Source of the DNA: Oscillospiraceae bacterium
GTDB taxonomy: Bacteria > Bacillota > Clostridia > Oscillospirales > Oscillospiraceae
Assembly (NCBI GenBank): GCA_020025715.1
Contig: JAHHRQ010000001.1
Coordinates: 14,638 to 78,637, forward strand
Length of the DNA stretch: 64,000 nt
Direction of reading: 5' to 3'
A program made the position numbers and the translations under genes. Positions 47,335 through 55,619 of the stretch are shown piece by piece; the stretch's first letter is position 1, and the number at the start of each line of letters is the position of its first letter. Under the pieces are notes generated by a model. The model made no database searches and was not told where the DNA came from. It was given only the letters and a program-made list of their open reading frames with translations.

Positions 47335-48168
47335 ATGGCATATAAAAGAATTCTGACAATTCAAGACGTTTCCTGTCTGGGACAGTGCTCTCTGACAGTG
47401 GCTTTGCCTATTCTTTCCGCCTGCGGACATGAGACATGTATAATCCCGTCTGCTGTGCTGAGCACTCATACAGGCGAGTTTAAGGGCTACACTTTCAGAG
47501 ACTTAAGCGATGATATTCCGATGATCAGAAAACATTGGGAGCAGGAAAAAATCAGCTTTGACGCTATATATACAGGCTATCTGGGCAGTGCTCAGGAAGT
47601 GGGTTATGTGCTGGATATATTCAAAAGCCTGCTCAGACCCGAGGGGCTTATTGTGGTTGACCCCGCAATGGCTGATAACGGCAGACTTTATGCCGGATTT
47701 GATGAGCAGTATGTTAAAGCCATAAAAAATCTCTGCGCTGAGGCTGATGTACTTATTCCCAATATAACGGAAGCTGCCCTGCTTACCGGCAGAGAATACA
47801 GGGAACAGTATGACAGAGCATATGCGGAAGAGCTTATAGATGGCTTAAAGGCAATGGGTGCCTGTGATGTTGTGCTTACCGGTGTTGGTTTTGACGGCGA
47901 GCATACCGGAGTTATGGTGAGCAGCGCCAAGGGAACACAATATTATAAGCACCGTAAAATCGAGAGAACATGCCACGGTACAGGGGATATTTTTGCATCA
48001 GTATTTACGGGGGCATATTTAAGAGGCAGGGACATTTTTGAAGCGGCAAAAATTGCAGCTGATTTCACCCTTACATCAATAAAAAATACCTTGGATGACC
48101 CGGAACACTGGTACGGAGTAAAATTTGAGACTGTTCTGCCGGAACTTATTAAAAGTCTTGAGAATTGA
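47335..48168 (+). CDS. pdxY: Pyridoxamine kinase (PdxY/PdxK-like)
   Basis: A 277-residue ribokinase-fold enzyme that phosphorylates B6 vitamers to make PLP or PMP. The N-terminal sequence (ILTIQDVSCLGQCSLTVALP) is typical, VVDPAMADNGRLY and IPNITEAALLTG match the family, and the anion hole is CHGTGDIFASVF. It is monocistronic with a good sigma-A promoter. The window contains several PLP enzymes (cysteine desulfurase, YnbB-like) that would need its product. Confidence 0.9.
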   Translation: MAYKRILTIQDVSCLGQCSLTVALPILSACGHETCIIPSAVLSTHTGEFKGYTFRDLSDDIPMIRKHWEQEKISFDAIYTGYLGSAQEVGYVLDIFKSLLRPEGLIVVDPAMADNGRLYAGFDEQYVKAIKNLCAEADVLIPNITEAALLTGREYREQYDRAYAEELIDGLKAMGACDVVLTGVGFDGEHTGVMVSSAKGTQYYKHRKIERTCHGTGDIFASVFTGAYLRGRDIFEAAKIAADFTLTSIKNTLDDPEHWYGVKFETVLPELIKSLEN

Positions 48169-48177
48169 GTGATATCC

Positions 48178-48206
48178 TTGTTTTGCATTTAAACGAATGC
48201 TATAAT
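48178..48206 (+). promoter_or_regulatory. Promoter of wecB
   Basis: TTGTTT (48178-48183), 17 bases, TATAAT (48201-48206). Confidence 0.55.
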
Positions 48207-48240
48207 ATGTAAAACACAAGTTGTTTCAATAGGAGATAAA

Positions 48241-49386
48241 ATGAAAATTAAAGTTATGAGCGTTTTCGGCACCCGGCCGGAAGCCAATAAGATGTGCCCT
48301 CTGGTTAAAGAACTTGAGAGCAGGGAAGAGATTGAGTCCATAGTATGCGTAACAGCGCAGCACAGGGAAATGCTGGACCAGATGCTGGCGGCATTTGACG
48401 TAAAGCCCCAGTACGACCTGAATATTATGGAAAAAAAGCAGACTCTTTCCACCATTACAAGCAAAGCCATGCTGGGCCTTGAAGGCGTTTTAAACGAAGT
48501 CAGACCCGATATAGTTCTTGTCCACGGCGACACTACAACTACTTTCTCTGCGGCTCTTGCGGCTTTCTATAATCACGTTAAAATAGGCCATGTAGAAGCC
48601 GGTCTCAGAAGCTTTGATTTGCAGTCTCCTTACCCTGAGGAGGCAAACCGCCGCCTCGTTGGTGTTATGGCGGATATAAATTTCTCCCCCACAGAGAATA
48701 ATGCCGAAAATCTACGGCGTGAAAATAATCAGGCTCCAATATTCATAACCGGTAATACTGCAATAGACGCATTGAAGCTTACAGTAAAGCCGGACTATGT
48801 GTTTGAGAATGAAGCTCTCCGCGGCCTTGATTTTGCGGGAAAAAAGGTTATTGCAATAACAGCGCACCGCCGCGAAAACTACGGTGAGCCTATGGAAAAT
48901 ATTATGTCAGCTTTTAAGCATATAGCGGAAAATCACCCTGAAGTACAGCTTGTATATCCGGTGCATTTAAGCCCCTATGTGCAGGAAATCGCCCACAGAC
49001 ATCTGGACGGACTGAGCAATGTGCTCTTAATCGAACCCATAGGCGTTTCAGATATGCACAACCTTCTTTCACGTTCTTATTTTGTTATGACCGACTCCGG
49101 CGGACTTCAGGAGGAGGCTCCCGCTCTCGGAAAGCCGGTTCTTGTTCTCAGAAGAGAGACAGAGCGCCCTGAGGCAGTTGAGGCAGGAACTGTCCGTGTT
49201 ATCGGTACAGAGCGGCAGACAATAATAGATGAAGCAGAAGAGCTTCTCAAAGGCGCTGAGCGCTATAACGCTATGGCACATGCAGTCAATCCCTACGGTG
49301 ACGGATTTGCAAGCCGAAGAATAGTTGACGATCTGCTGTATTACTTCGGCCTCAGAGAAAAACCCGCAGAAAATTTTAAAGCTTAA
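48241..49386 (+). CDS. wecB: UDP-N-acetylglucosamine 2-epimerase (non-hydrolysing)
   Basis: A 381-residue enzyme that makes UDP-ManNAc from UDP-GlcNAc. Signatures are VFGTRPEANKMCPLV, CVTAQHREMLDQ, HVEAGLRSFD, PEEANRR, AITAHRRENYGEPM and TDSGGLQEEAPALGKP. UDP-ManNAc is the substrate of the TagA-like transferase encoded at 50.5-51.2 kb on the other strand, which suggests a shared teichoic-acid-like pathway. The SD is AGGAGA. A terminator follows. Confidence 0.94.
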   Translation: MKIKVMSVFGTRPEANKMCPLVKELESREEIESIVCVTAQHREMLDQMLAAFDVKPQYDLNIMEKKQTLSTITSKAMLGLEGVLNEVRPDIVLVHGDTTTTFSAALAAFYNHVKIGHVEAGLRSFDLQSPYPEEANRRLVGVMADINFSPTENNAENLRRENNQAPIFITGNTAIDALKLTVKPDYVFENEALRGLDFAGKKVIAITAHRRENYGEPMENIMSAFKHIAENHPEVQLVYPVHLSPYVQEIAHRHLDGLSNVLLIEPIGVSDMHNLLSRSYFVMTDSGGLQEEAPALGKPVLVLRRETERPEAVEAGTVRVIGTERQTIIDEAEELLKGAERYNAMAHAVNPYGDGFASRRIVDDLLYYFGLREKPAENFKA

Positions 49387-49394
49387 TTGAAATT

Positions 49395-49422
49395 AAAGCC
49401 GGCGATAATTCGTCGGCTTTTT
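49395..49422 (+). terminator. Rho-independent terminator of wecB
   Basis: AAAGCCGGCGA (49395-49405) pairs with TCGTCGGCTTT (49410-49420), with one G-U pair, then T-rich sequence. Confidence 0.8.
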
Positions 49423-49449
49423 AGCTATCCGTAATTTAAAAGGAAGTGA

Positions 49450-49800
49450 AACAATCGCCGTAAAAAACGCAGTACATGGGAAATTCCCGGCGGACACATA
49501 GAAGCCGGAGAGAGCGCCTGCGAAGCGGCAAAGCGTGAGCTTTACGAGGAAACAGGCGCAGAAGAATATGAGCTTAAAGAAGTCTGCGTTTACGAAGTTA
49601 ACACCGACGGTGAAATTACTTACGGAATGTTATATTTTGCTGAGGTAAGTGTATTGGGACAGATACCGGCTGAATCGGAAATCGGAGAGGTCGGCTTATT
49701 TGAATATATACCCGAAGAACTTACTTATCCTGCAATCCAGCCCTATTTGTTTGACCGGATTCAGCCGTGGCTCAATTTGCAGAGTAAGCCTGATGAATAA
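49450..49800 (+). pseudogene. 5'-truncated Nudix hydrolase gene
   Basis: A 116-codon frame carries a perfect Nudix box (GGHIEAGESACEAAKREL then YEETGA) and a normal C-terminus ending at TAA 49800. In this frame an in-frame TGA at 49447-49449 lies only a few codons before TWEIPGGH, and no start codon lies between. The first beta strands of a Nudix fold, normally 20-40 residues before this point, are missing. A GTG with a ribosome-like AAGGAAG upstream lies in another frame and stops after five codons, as if a frameshift or deletion had occurred. Upstream is the wecB terminator. An unusual start codon could rescue a short protein, but the catalytic helix would lack its usual scaffold. Confidence 0.75.
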
Positions 49801-49842
49801 TCCGGCGTTATTTAAAATATTTAAGGAAAAAGAGGTGGAATT

Positions 49843-50391
49843 ATGGACTTTGAAGCAAAAAACATTATTTTGAAAAATGGTGTAAATGCTGTATTCAGAA
49901 GTCCGGAAACAGCAGATGCAAAGGAAATGAATCATTTTTTAAAAACCTGCTTTTCTGAGACGGATTTTCTTATGCGCTATCCTGAAGAATATACTCAGAC
50001 AGAAGAGCAGGAGGCCGCGTTTATAGAGAGTGCAAATGCATCGGAGTATACATTGATGATTGTCTGCACCATTGACGGAGAAATTGCCGGGAACTGCACG
50101 CTGATGTTAAACCGGAACCTAAAAACAAGACATCGGGCATCAGTTGCTATTGGAATTCTCAAAAAATATTGGGGAATTGGTATTGGAACAGCCATGTTTT
50201 CCGAGATGATTGCTGCTGCAAAGGACAGAGAACTTTTGCAGATAGAGTTAGACTACATAGAAGGAAATGAGCGTGGCCGGGCCTTATACGAGAAAATGGG
50301 TTTTGTCCATACCGGAGAAAAGCCAAACGCTATAAAACTGAAAGACGGCACTTTGCTTAAAGAGTTTTCAATGGTAAAACTGCTTCAGTAG
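49843..50391 (+). CDS. GNAT-family N-acetyltransferase
   Basis: A 182-residue acetyl-CoA-dependent acetyltransferase. Motif A is visible in VAIGILKKYWGIGIGTAMFS, where GIGIG binds the pyrophosphate, and motif B in NERGRALYEKMGFVHTGE. The substrate is unknown. It follows the truncated Nudix gene by 42 bases and has an AGAGGTGG ribosome site. No other modification genes share its strand nearby. Confidence 0.87.
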   Translation: MDFEAKNIILKNGVNAVFRSPETADAKEMNHFLKTCFSETDFLMRYPEEYTQTEEQEAAFIESANASEYTLMIVCTIDGEIAGNCTLMLNRNLKTRHRASVAIGILKKYWGIGIGTAMFSEMIAAAKDRELLQIELDYIEGNERGRALYEKMGFVHTGEKPNAIKLKDGTLLKEFSMVKLLQ

Positions 50392-50394
50392 AAT

Positions 50395-50445
50395 AAAAAA
50401 GCCTGCATATAATGCAGGCCACAGGCCGCTTAAACAGCGGCCTGT
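50395..50445 (-). terminator. Double-hairpin terminator of the TagA-like gene
   Basis: Two adjacent stems, GCCTGCAT/ATGCAGGC (50401-50419) and ACAGGCCGC/GCGGCCTGT (50421-50445), are followed on the minus strand by TTTTTTATTC. Confidence 0.8.
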
Positions 50446-50472
50446 AAAATTATGTAATTTAGAAACTTTCTG

Positions 50473-51195
50473 TTAATGCTTTTTAACCTTCCATACCATA
50501 GCATCCCAAAGATATGCAGGAAGCTTTATCATGCGCTTTATGCGTTTAGGCTCTTTGCAAAGTCTGTAAAACCATTCAAGCCCCGCTTTCTGGTAAAATT
50601 CAGGGGCACGGGCTATGTTTCCGGCCAGAACGTCCAGACTTCCGCCTAAGCCGGCCATGAGGGGAACATTAAGTTCGTCTCTGTGATCCTCCATAAAATA
50701 TTCCTGTTTGGGTGCGCCGAGACAAACGAAAAGTGCGTCGGGATCTGCGGCGTTGATTTCGTCAATAATAGGGGCGACATCTTTAAAATAGCCGTCATGG
50801 GTTCCGGCAATGATTAGGCCCGGATATTCTGCCATAAGCTTTTCTCCGGCTTTTTCAGCAACTCCCGGTTTTGCGCCCAGCAAAAACAGCTTTCCGCCTC
50901 TTTTGCTCAGAGCCTCGCAGAGAGCCTGCGCAAAGGCAATGCCGGGGAGCTTGTTGTTAATGGGATTACCGACTATTTTAGCGGCGTATATTACGCTCAC
51001 ACCGTCGGGCAGAACTATTTCCGAGGTCTGGAGAATATTGAGAAAACGTGCATTTTTTCCCGCTTCAATAGCAAATTCGGCGTTGGGGGTGACTACGCGG
51101 CATTTTTTGCGGTCATCTATATAAGAAAGAGCTGTTTTAACAGCTTCGTCCATTGTGAAATCGTCAAAGGCAATATTCATTACCTGTTTTTTCAA
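50473..51195 (-). CDS. tagA: WecG/TagA/CpsF-family ManNAc glycosyltransferase
   Basis: A 240-residue membrane-associated transferase of the TagA type, which adds ManNAc to GlcNAc-PP-undecaprenol, the first committed step of wall teichoic acid linkage. Visible are TPNAEFAIEAGKN, LPDGVSVIYAAK, LFLLGAKPGVAEKAG, LFVCLGAPKQEYFM and GLGGSLDVLAGNIARAP. The TTG at 51195 lies seven bases after GAGG and is preferred; a GTG nine bases earlier overlaps that site. It has its own minus-strand promoter. The wecB product is the likely donor precursor. Confidence 0.9.
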   Translation of the reverse strand: MKKQVMNIAFDDFTMDEAVKTALSYIDDRKKCRVVTPNAEFAIEAGKNARFLNILQTSEIVLPDGVSVIYAAKIVGNPINNKLPGIAFAQALCEALSKRGGKLFLLGAKPGVAEKAGEKLMAEYPGLIIAGTHDGYFKDVAPIIDEINAADPDALFVCLGAPKQEYFMEDHRDELNVPLMAGLGGSLDVLAGNIARAPEFYQKAGLEWFYRLCKEPKRIKRMIKLPAYLWDAMVWKVKKH

Positions 51196-51229
51196 AGTAT
51201 ACACCTCATTTTAAATTCTATGTCTTTCT

Positions 51230-51257
51230 ATTATAAGTCATATTGATAGAAAAGCAA
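51230..51257 (-). promoter_or_regulatory. Promoter of the TagA-like gene
   Basis: On the minus strand TTGCTT (51257-51252), 16 bases, TATAAT (51235-51230). The rest of the 51196-51470 gap is AT-rich and holds only promoters. Confidence 0.6.
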
Positions 51258-51405
51258 GAACAATATGTTTTTAAAAATTTTTTAAAATTCGGGGAACTTT
51301 TTTCGTTTTTGAGCGTTTATATAACTGTCACCTGATAATAAAAAATTAAATCAGGTAGAAAACTATAATAAAGACTGAATTCCCATTGAAATATGAGAAA
51401 AATAC

Positions 51406-51434
51406 TTGCCAAATTTCAAAGACAATGCTAATAT
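51406..51434 (+). promoter_or_regulatory. Promoter of the lipoprotein-MBOAT-DHHW operon
   Basis: TTGCCA (51406-51411), 17 bases, TAATAT (51429-51434). Confidence 0.6.
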
Positions 51435-51470
51435 GCAGGACGGGAAAAATTCAGACAAAGGAGAAAAAGT

Positions 51471-52046
51471 ATGAAGAAGATTACAGCCCTTATTTTAACA
51501 TTGGTTATGGTATTTGCCCTTGCTGCCTGCGGCAGCGACCAGCAGAAGCCCGATGCAGCCCCTGAGGCAGCAATCGGTTCTGCCGAAGAGCTTTTGAATA
51601 ATGTATGGGATAAGGTAAGCGAAGACCAGAAGTTCCCCGCAATGGGCGGAGACTTTGAAAACAGCAAGGACGGTATGGCCGGTGCCTTCTCCATGGAAAA
51701 CATGGATGCAGTGACTTCAAACCTCCACATTTCCGCAGAAACTGCAGCCTCCGTTTCCGAAATTGCATCCCTCATTCACTTAATGAATGCAAACACCTTT
51801 ACCGCGGCTGCCTTGAAGCTCAATGACGGCGTTAATGCCGAAGACGTTGTAAACGCAGTAAAGGCAGACATTGAAAGCACTCAGTGGATGTGCGGTTTCC
51901 CCGAGTATCTGGTTGTTTACACCGTGGGTGACTATGTAGTATACGCATTCGGCGCAGAAGATCTCACCAACGACATTTTCAGAACTGCTGTTGACGCAGC
52001 ATATGGTGAAAATGCAAATCTTGCCATTGAACAGACCCTGAGCTAA
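51471..52046 (+). CDS. Lipoprotein, DUF4358-like, upstream of MBOAT
   Basis: A 191-residue predicted lipoprotein with a signal peptide ending LAAC (Cys20). The rest is not a family I can name with certainty. Its last 80 residues (LKLNDGVNAEDVVNAVKADI, then DYVVYAFGA) recall DUF4358 proteins, small lipoproteins commonly found next to MBOAT and DHHW genes in Clostridia. It lies ten bases before the MBOAT gene, and AAGGAG precedes its ATG. A role in exopolymer acylation at the outer face of the membrane is inferred from position. Confidence 0.6.
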   Translation: MKKITALILTLVMVFALAACGSDQQKPDAAPEAAIGSAEELLNNVWDKVSEDQKFPAMGGDFENSKDGMAGAFSMENMDAVTSNLHISAETAASVSEIASLIHLMNANTFTAAALKLNDGVNAEDVVNAVKADIESTQWMCGFPEYLVVYTVGDYVVYAFGAEDLTNDIFRTAVDAAYGENANLAIEQTLS

Positions 52047-52055
52047 AACAGAGAT

Positions 52056-53456
52056 ATGTTATTTTCCAGCATAGTATTTTTATATTACTTTTTGCCGGTA
52101 GCTCTGATTTTATATTTTCTCGCCCCTAAAAAGCTGAGAAACACAGTGCTTCTTATTATAAGCCTTGTTTTCTACGGCTGGGGCGAGCCTAAATATTTGC
52201 TTTTAATGACAGCCTCAATCATTATCGGATATGTCTCCGGCCTTATGATTGAGGCCTTTCAAACTCAAAAAGCAAAAAAGATGGTTATGATTGCATCAAT
52301 AACCATAAGTCTTGGCTTTCTGGCGTATTTTAAGTACACCAATTTCTTTATAGAAAACTTTAATAAGATTTTCGGCCTTTCCATTCCTGCACTTAAAATT
52401 GCACTTCCCATAGGCATAAGCTTCTACACCTTCCAGATTTTGAGCTATACTGTGGATGTATACAGAGGGGAAGTGCCGGCGCAGAGAAACCTTATAAATC
52501 TGGCGGCTTATATTTCTCTCTTCCCCCAGCTTATTGCAGGCCCCATTGTCCGCTATTCTCAGGTTGAAAATGAGCTGAGAGAGCGGGAATACAGCTTTGA
52601 TAATTTCGCTCTGGGTATGAGACGCTTTGTTCTGGGCCTTGGAAAGAAGATATTGATTGCAAACATTCTGGGTGAGCTGTGCGATGCGTTCAGGGCATCC
52701 GGAGACAAGTCGGTGCTGTTTTACTGGCTTTACGCCGTGGCGTATGCACTGCATATCTACTTTGACTTCTCCGGCTATTCCGATATGGCAATCGGCCTTG
52801 GCAGGATAATGGGATTTCATTTCCCGGAAAATTTCAATTACCCCTTTATTTCAAAAAGCATAACCGAGTTCTGGCGCCGGTGGCACATATCACTGGGCTC
52901 TTGGTTCAGAGATTATGTTTATATACCTCTCGGCGGAAACAGGGTGAGGAAAGCAAGATGGTTTTTAAATATCCTTATTGTCTGGCTTCTCACCGGCTTC
53001 TGGCACGGCGCAGCATGGAATTTTGTGGTATGGGGACTGCTTTTCGCAGCGCTGCTGATTATTGAAAAGCTTTTCCTGCTGCAATATCTGGAGAAGTCCA
53101 AAGTTCTGGGAAGAATATATGTGATAATTACGCTGCTTGTAAGTTTTGTAATATTTAATGCCTCCGATATGGGCGAGGCAGTGGAGTATATTGGTGCCAT
53201 GTTCGGCGCAGGAGAAATTCCACTTGTATCAAAAGAACTGATTTATTACCTTAAGGATTACGGCGTAATCCTCATAATTGCCCTTATAGGTGCAACACCG
53301 GCAGTGAAAAATCTGGTTTTGAAGCTCAGGGAAAACAAAACCGCAGAAAAGATTACTGACTGTCTGGAGCCTGTGGTTCTGGTCGGGCTTATGCTTGTGA
53401 TGACTGCATTTCTGGTTGACGGTTCCTTTAACCCATTCCTGTACTTTAGATTTTAA
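52056..53456 (+). CDS. MBOAT-family O-acyltransferase (AlgI/DltB-like)
   Basis: A 466-residue polytopic membrane protein that moves acyl groups across the membrane to a secreted polymer. Typical features are LFSSIVFLYYFLPVALILYF at the start, FPQLIAGPIVRYSQVE, IYFDFSGYSDMAIGLGRIMG, FWRRWHISLGSWFRDYVYIP and the catalytic histidine in LLTGFWHGAAWNFVVWG. Its partner is the DHHW protein encoded nine bases later. The acceptor polymer is unknown; wall polymer or exopolysaccharide is likely. Confidence 0.92.
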   Translation: MLFSSIVFLYYFLPVALILYFLAPKKLRNTVLLIISLVFYGWGEPKYLLLMTASIIIGYVSGLMIEAFQTQKAKKMVMIASITISLGFLAYFKYTNFFIENFNKIFGLSIPALKIALPIGISFYTFQILSYTVDVYRGEVPAQRNLINLAAYISLFPQLIAGPIVRYSQVENELREREYSFDNFALGMRRFVLGLGKKILIANILGELCDAFRASGDKSVLFYWLYAVAYALHIYFDFSGYSDMAIGLGRIMGFHFPENFNYPFISKSITEFWRRWHISLGSWFRDYVYIPLGGNRVRKARWFLNILIVWLLTGFWHGAAWNFVVWGLLFAALLIIEKLFLLQYLEKSKVLGRIYVIITLLVSFVIFNASDMGEAVEYIGAMFGAGEIPLVSKELIYYLKDYGVILIIALIGATPAVKNLVLKLRENKTAEKITDCLEPVVLVGLMLVMTAFLVDGSFNPFLYFRF

Positions 53457-53465
53457 GGAGAGACT

Positions 53466-54557
53466 ATGAAGCACAAAAATATTATAGTGAGCGCTGTAAT
53501 GATACTGTTCTTCCTGAGCCTCTCGCTTTTTGCGTGGTTTAAGCCTCAGGACAGCTTTTCCCAGAGCGAGCGCAGAAAGCTCAGCCAGCGGCCGGAACTG
53601 AATTTTCAGAGCCTTATGAGCGGAAAATATATGAAGGACTTTGATGATTACAGCCTTGACCAGTTCCCCATGCGGGATAAATTCAGAGCATTAAAAGCAA
53701 AGGTTTCATTTGATGTGCTGAGACGCATGGACAATAATGATATTTATATATCTGACGGCTATGCGGTTAAAATGGAATATCCTCTGAACGAAAGCTCAGT
53801 AAAAAGAGCGGGTCAGCGTTTTTCCTATGTATATGAGAAGTATTTAAAGGACAGCGGAGCCAAAGTTTACCTCTCTGTAATCCCCGATAAAAACTACTTT
53901 ACAGCAGGGGAGGACAGGCTTTCTCTGGATTACGATAAGCTGATTTCCGACTTCAAGAGCGAAACCCAGTTCGGAGAATATATAGACATTTTTGACCTTC
54001 TCAGCATAGAGGACTATTACAGAACCGACACCCACTGGCGGCAGGAGAAAATTTTACCTGTGGCGGAAAAACTGGCAGAGGCCATGGGAACAGAGCTGAA
54101 CCTTGATTTTCAGGAAAAGACTCTGGACAGGGACTTTTACGGCGTATATTACGGACAGTCTGCGCTGCCTCTTGAAAGCGAAAAGATAAAATACCTTACT
54201 AATGAGATTACAGAAAATGCCAAGGTATTTGATTTCCAGAATAATAAAGAAATTTCCGTTTACGATATGAAAAAAGCGGAGGGGAAGGACCCTTATGAAA
54301 TGTTCCTTTCCGGCCCCTTGTCTCTTGTTACAATGGAAAATCCAGAAAGCAGCAATGGAAAAGAGCTTGTAATTTTCAGAGACTCTTTTACTTCCAGCCT
54401 TGCGCCCCTGCTCCTTTCAGGATACGACAAGATAACTCTGGTAGATATTCGTTATATCCACCCGGATATGGTAGGCAAATATGTAGATTTTACGGACTGC
54501 GACGTGCTGTTTTTATACAGCAGCTCTGTCCTTAACAGCAGCGAAACAATAAAATAA
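53466..54557 (+). CDS. DHHW/AlgX-like membrane-anchored protein
   Basis: A 363-residue protein with one N-terminal transmembrane segment (about residues 6-24) and an SGNH-hydrolase-like extracytoplasmic domain. The family marker is the acidic-histidine-tryptophan motif in YYRTDTHWRQEKI near residue 194, and a serine-containing segment FRDSFTSSLAPLLL near the C-terminus. Such proteins pair with MBOAT enzymes to acetylate secreted polymers. It closes the operon before a terminator. Confidence 0.85.
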   Translation: MKHKNIIVSAVMILFFLSLSLFAWFKPQDSFSQSERRKLSQRPELNFQSLMSGKYMKDFDDYSLDQFPMRDKFRALKAKVSFDVLRRMDNNDIYISDGYAVKMEYPLNESSVKRAGQRFSYVYEKYLKDSGAKVYLSVIPDKNYFTAGEDRLSLDYDKLISDFKSETQFGEYIDIFDLLSIEDYYRTDTHWRQEKILPVAEKLAEAMGTELNLDFQEKTLDRDFYGVYYGQSALPLESEKIKYLTNEITENAKVFDFQNNKEISVYDMKKAEGKDPYEMFLSGPLSLVTMENPESSNGKELVIFRDSFTSSLAPLLLSGYDKITLVDIRYIHPDMVGKYVDFTDCDVLFLYSSSVLNSSETIK

Positions 54558-54563
54558 AAATTG

Positions 54564-54597
54564 AGCCTTTGAATATTTATTCAAAGGCTTGTTTTTT
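54564..54597 (+). terminator. Rho-independent terminator
   Basis: AGCCTTTGA (54564-54572) pairs with TCAAAGGCT (54581-54589), then TGTTTTTT. Confidence 0.8.
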
Positions 54598-54657
54598 GAA
54601 AAAAGATGATGTATTATTGAACTACTGTGTAAAAGTATTTAAAACAAGGGGGAAATT

Positions 54658-55518
54658 ATGAAAGAGAAGATTAGTTTAAAAGAGTATATGATTTTGCTCG
54701 TGGGCATGTTCTTTGTTTCAGTGCCTGTATATTATATTATGATGCCGAGCAAATTTGTGGTAGGCTCTCTGTCAGGTTTTATTCTGGTGCTGGCTAATTT
54801 TATTCCGCTCAAAGTCTCGGTTCTGACCTTTATTTTAAACGCCATACTTCTTGTTCTGGGCTTTTTGCTCATCGGAAAGGAATTCGGCGCAAAAACAGTA
54901 ATAACCTCTTTGCTGCTGCCGGCTTACCTTGCACTCTTTGAGGTGGTTACGCCGAATCCGCCTGAGCTTACCGATAATATAATCGTAAATCTCCTGTGCT
55001 TCATTATCTGCCTGAGCTTTGGACAGACTCTGCTGTTTAATATTAACGCCTCATCAGGAGGACTTGATATTGTAGCAAAAATACTTAATAAGTATCTGCA
55101 TTTTGAAATAGGCAGAAGCCTTATGATAGCGGGTTTTGTTATTGCTGCAACATCTATTTTCGTCTATGATAGAAATACTCTTATAATAAGTCTTTTGGGA
55201 ACCTATATAGACGGTATTGTGCTTGACCAGTTTCTGGACGGTACTCATATCAGAAAGAAAATTTCAATTATCTCTCCTGAGTATGAGGAAATCAAGGATT
55301 TTGTAGTTAAAAAGCTTCACCGCGGTGTTACCTTATATAATGCAACAGGCGGCTGGGATAACAGTGAAAGAATAGAGCTTGTAACTATACTGCAGAATAA
55401 CGAGTACGCAAGTCTGCTGGAGTATGTGAGCAAAACAGACCCCAAGGCATTTATAACTGTTTCAACTGTTGGACAGGTAATCGGACAGTGGAATCCCCAT
55501 ATTAAGAAGATTAAATAA
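54658..55518 (+). CDS. YitT-family membrane protein (DUF2179)
   Basis: A 286-residue protein with five or six transmembrane segments in its first 190 residues and a C-terminal cytoplasmic DUF2179 domain (ISIISPEYEEIKDFVVKKLH, RGVTLYNATGGW). The membrane part has the YitT signature NINASSGGLDIVAKILNKY. The function is unknown; some members have been proposed as transporters. It stands alone with an AAGGGGG ribosome site. Confidence 0.9.
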   Translation: MKEKISLKEYMILLVGMFFVSVPVYYIMMPSKFVVGSLSGFILVLANFIPLKVSVLTFILNAILLVLGFLLIGKEFGAKTVITSLLLPAYLALFEVVTPNPPELTDNIIVNLLCFIICLSFGQTLLFNINASSGGLDIVAKILNKYLHFEIGRSLMIAGFVIAATSIFVYDRNTLIISLLGTYIDGIVLDQFLDGTHIRKKISIISPEYEEIKDFVVKKLHRGVTLYNATGGWDNSERIELVTILQNNEYASLLEYVSKTDPKAFITVSTVGQVIGQWNPHIKKIK

Positions 55519-55523
55519 AATTA

Positions 55524-55555
55524 AACCGCTGCAAATTGCTTGCAGCGGTTTTCTT
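55524..55555 (+). terminator. Rho-independent terminator of the yitT-like gene
   Basis: AACCGCTGCAA (55524-55534) pairs with TTGCAGCGGTT (55540-55550), followed by TTCTT. Confidence 0.8.
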
Positions 55556-55567
55556 ATGAGATTAAAT

Positions 55568-55601
55568 AAGCAGTATCAGGAGCTTAAGCCTGATACTGCT
55601 T
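55568..55601. terminator. Convergent hairpin terminator
   Basis: AAGCAGTATCAGG (55568-55580) pairs perfectly with CCTGATACTGCTT (55589-55601). It lies between convergent genes and probably terminates the minus-strand reductase gene; T-runs on both sides are weak. Confidence 0.6.
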
Positions 55602-55619
55602 GTTTTAATTAAAGGGATA

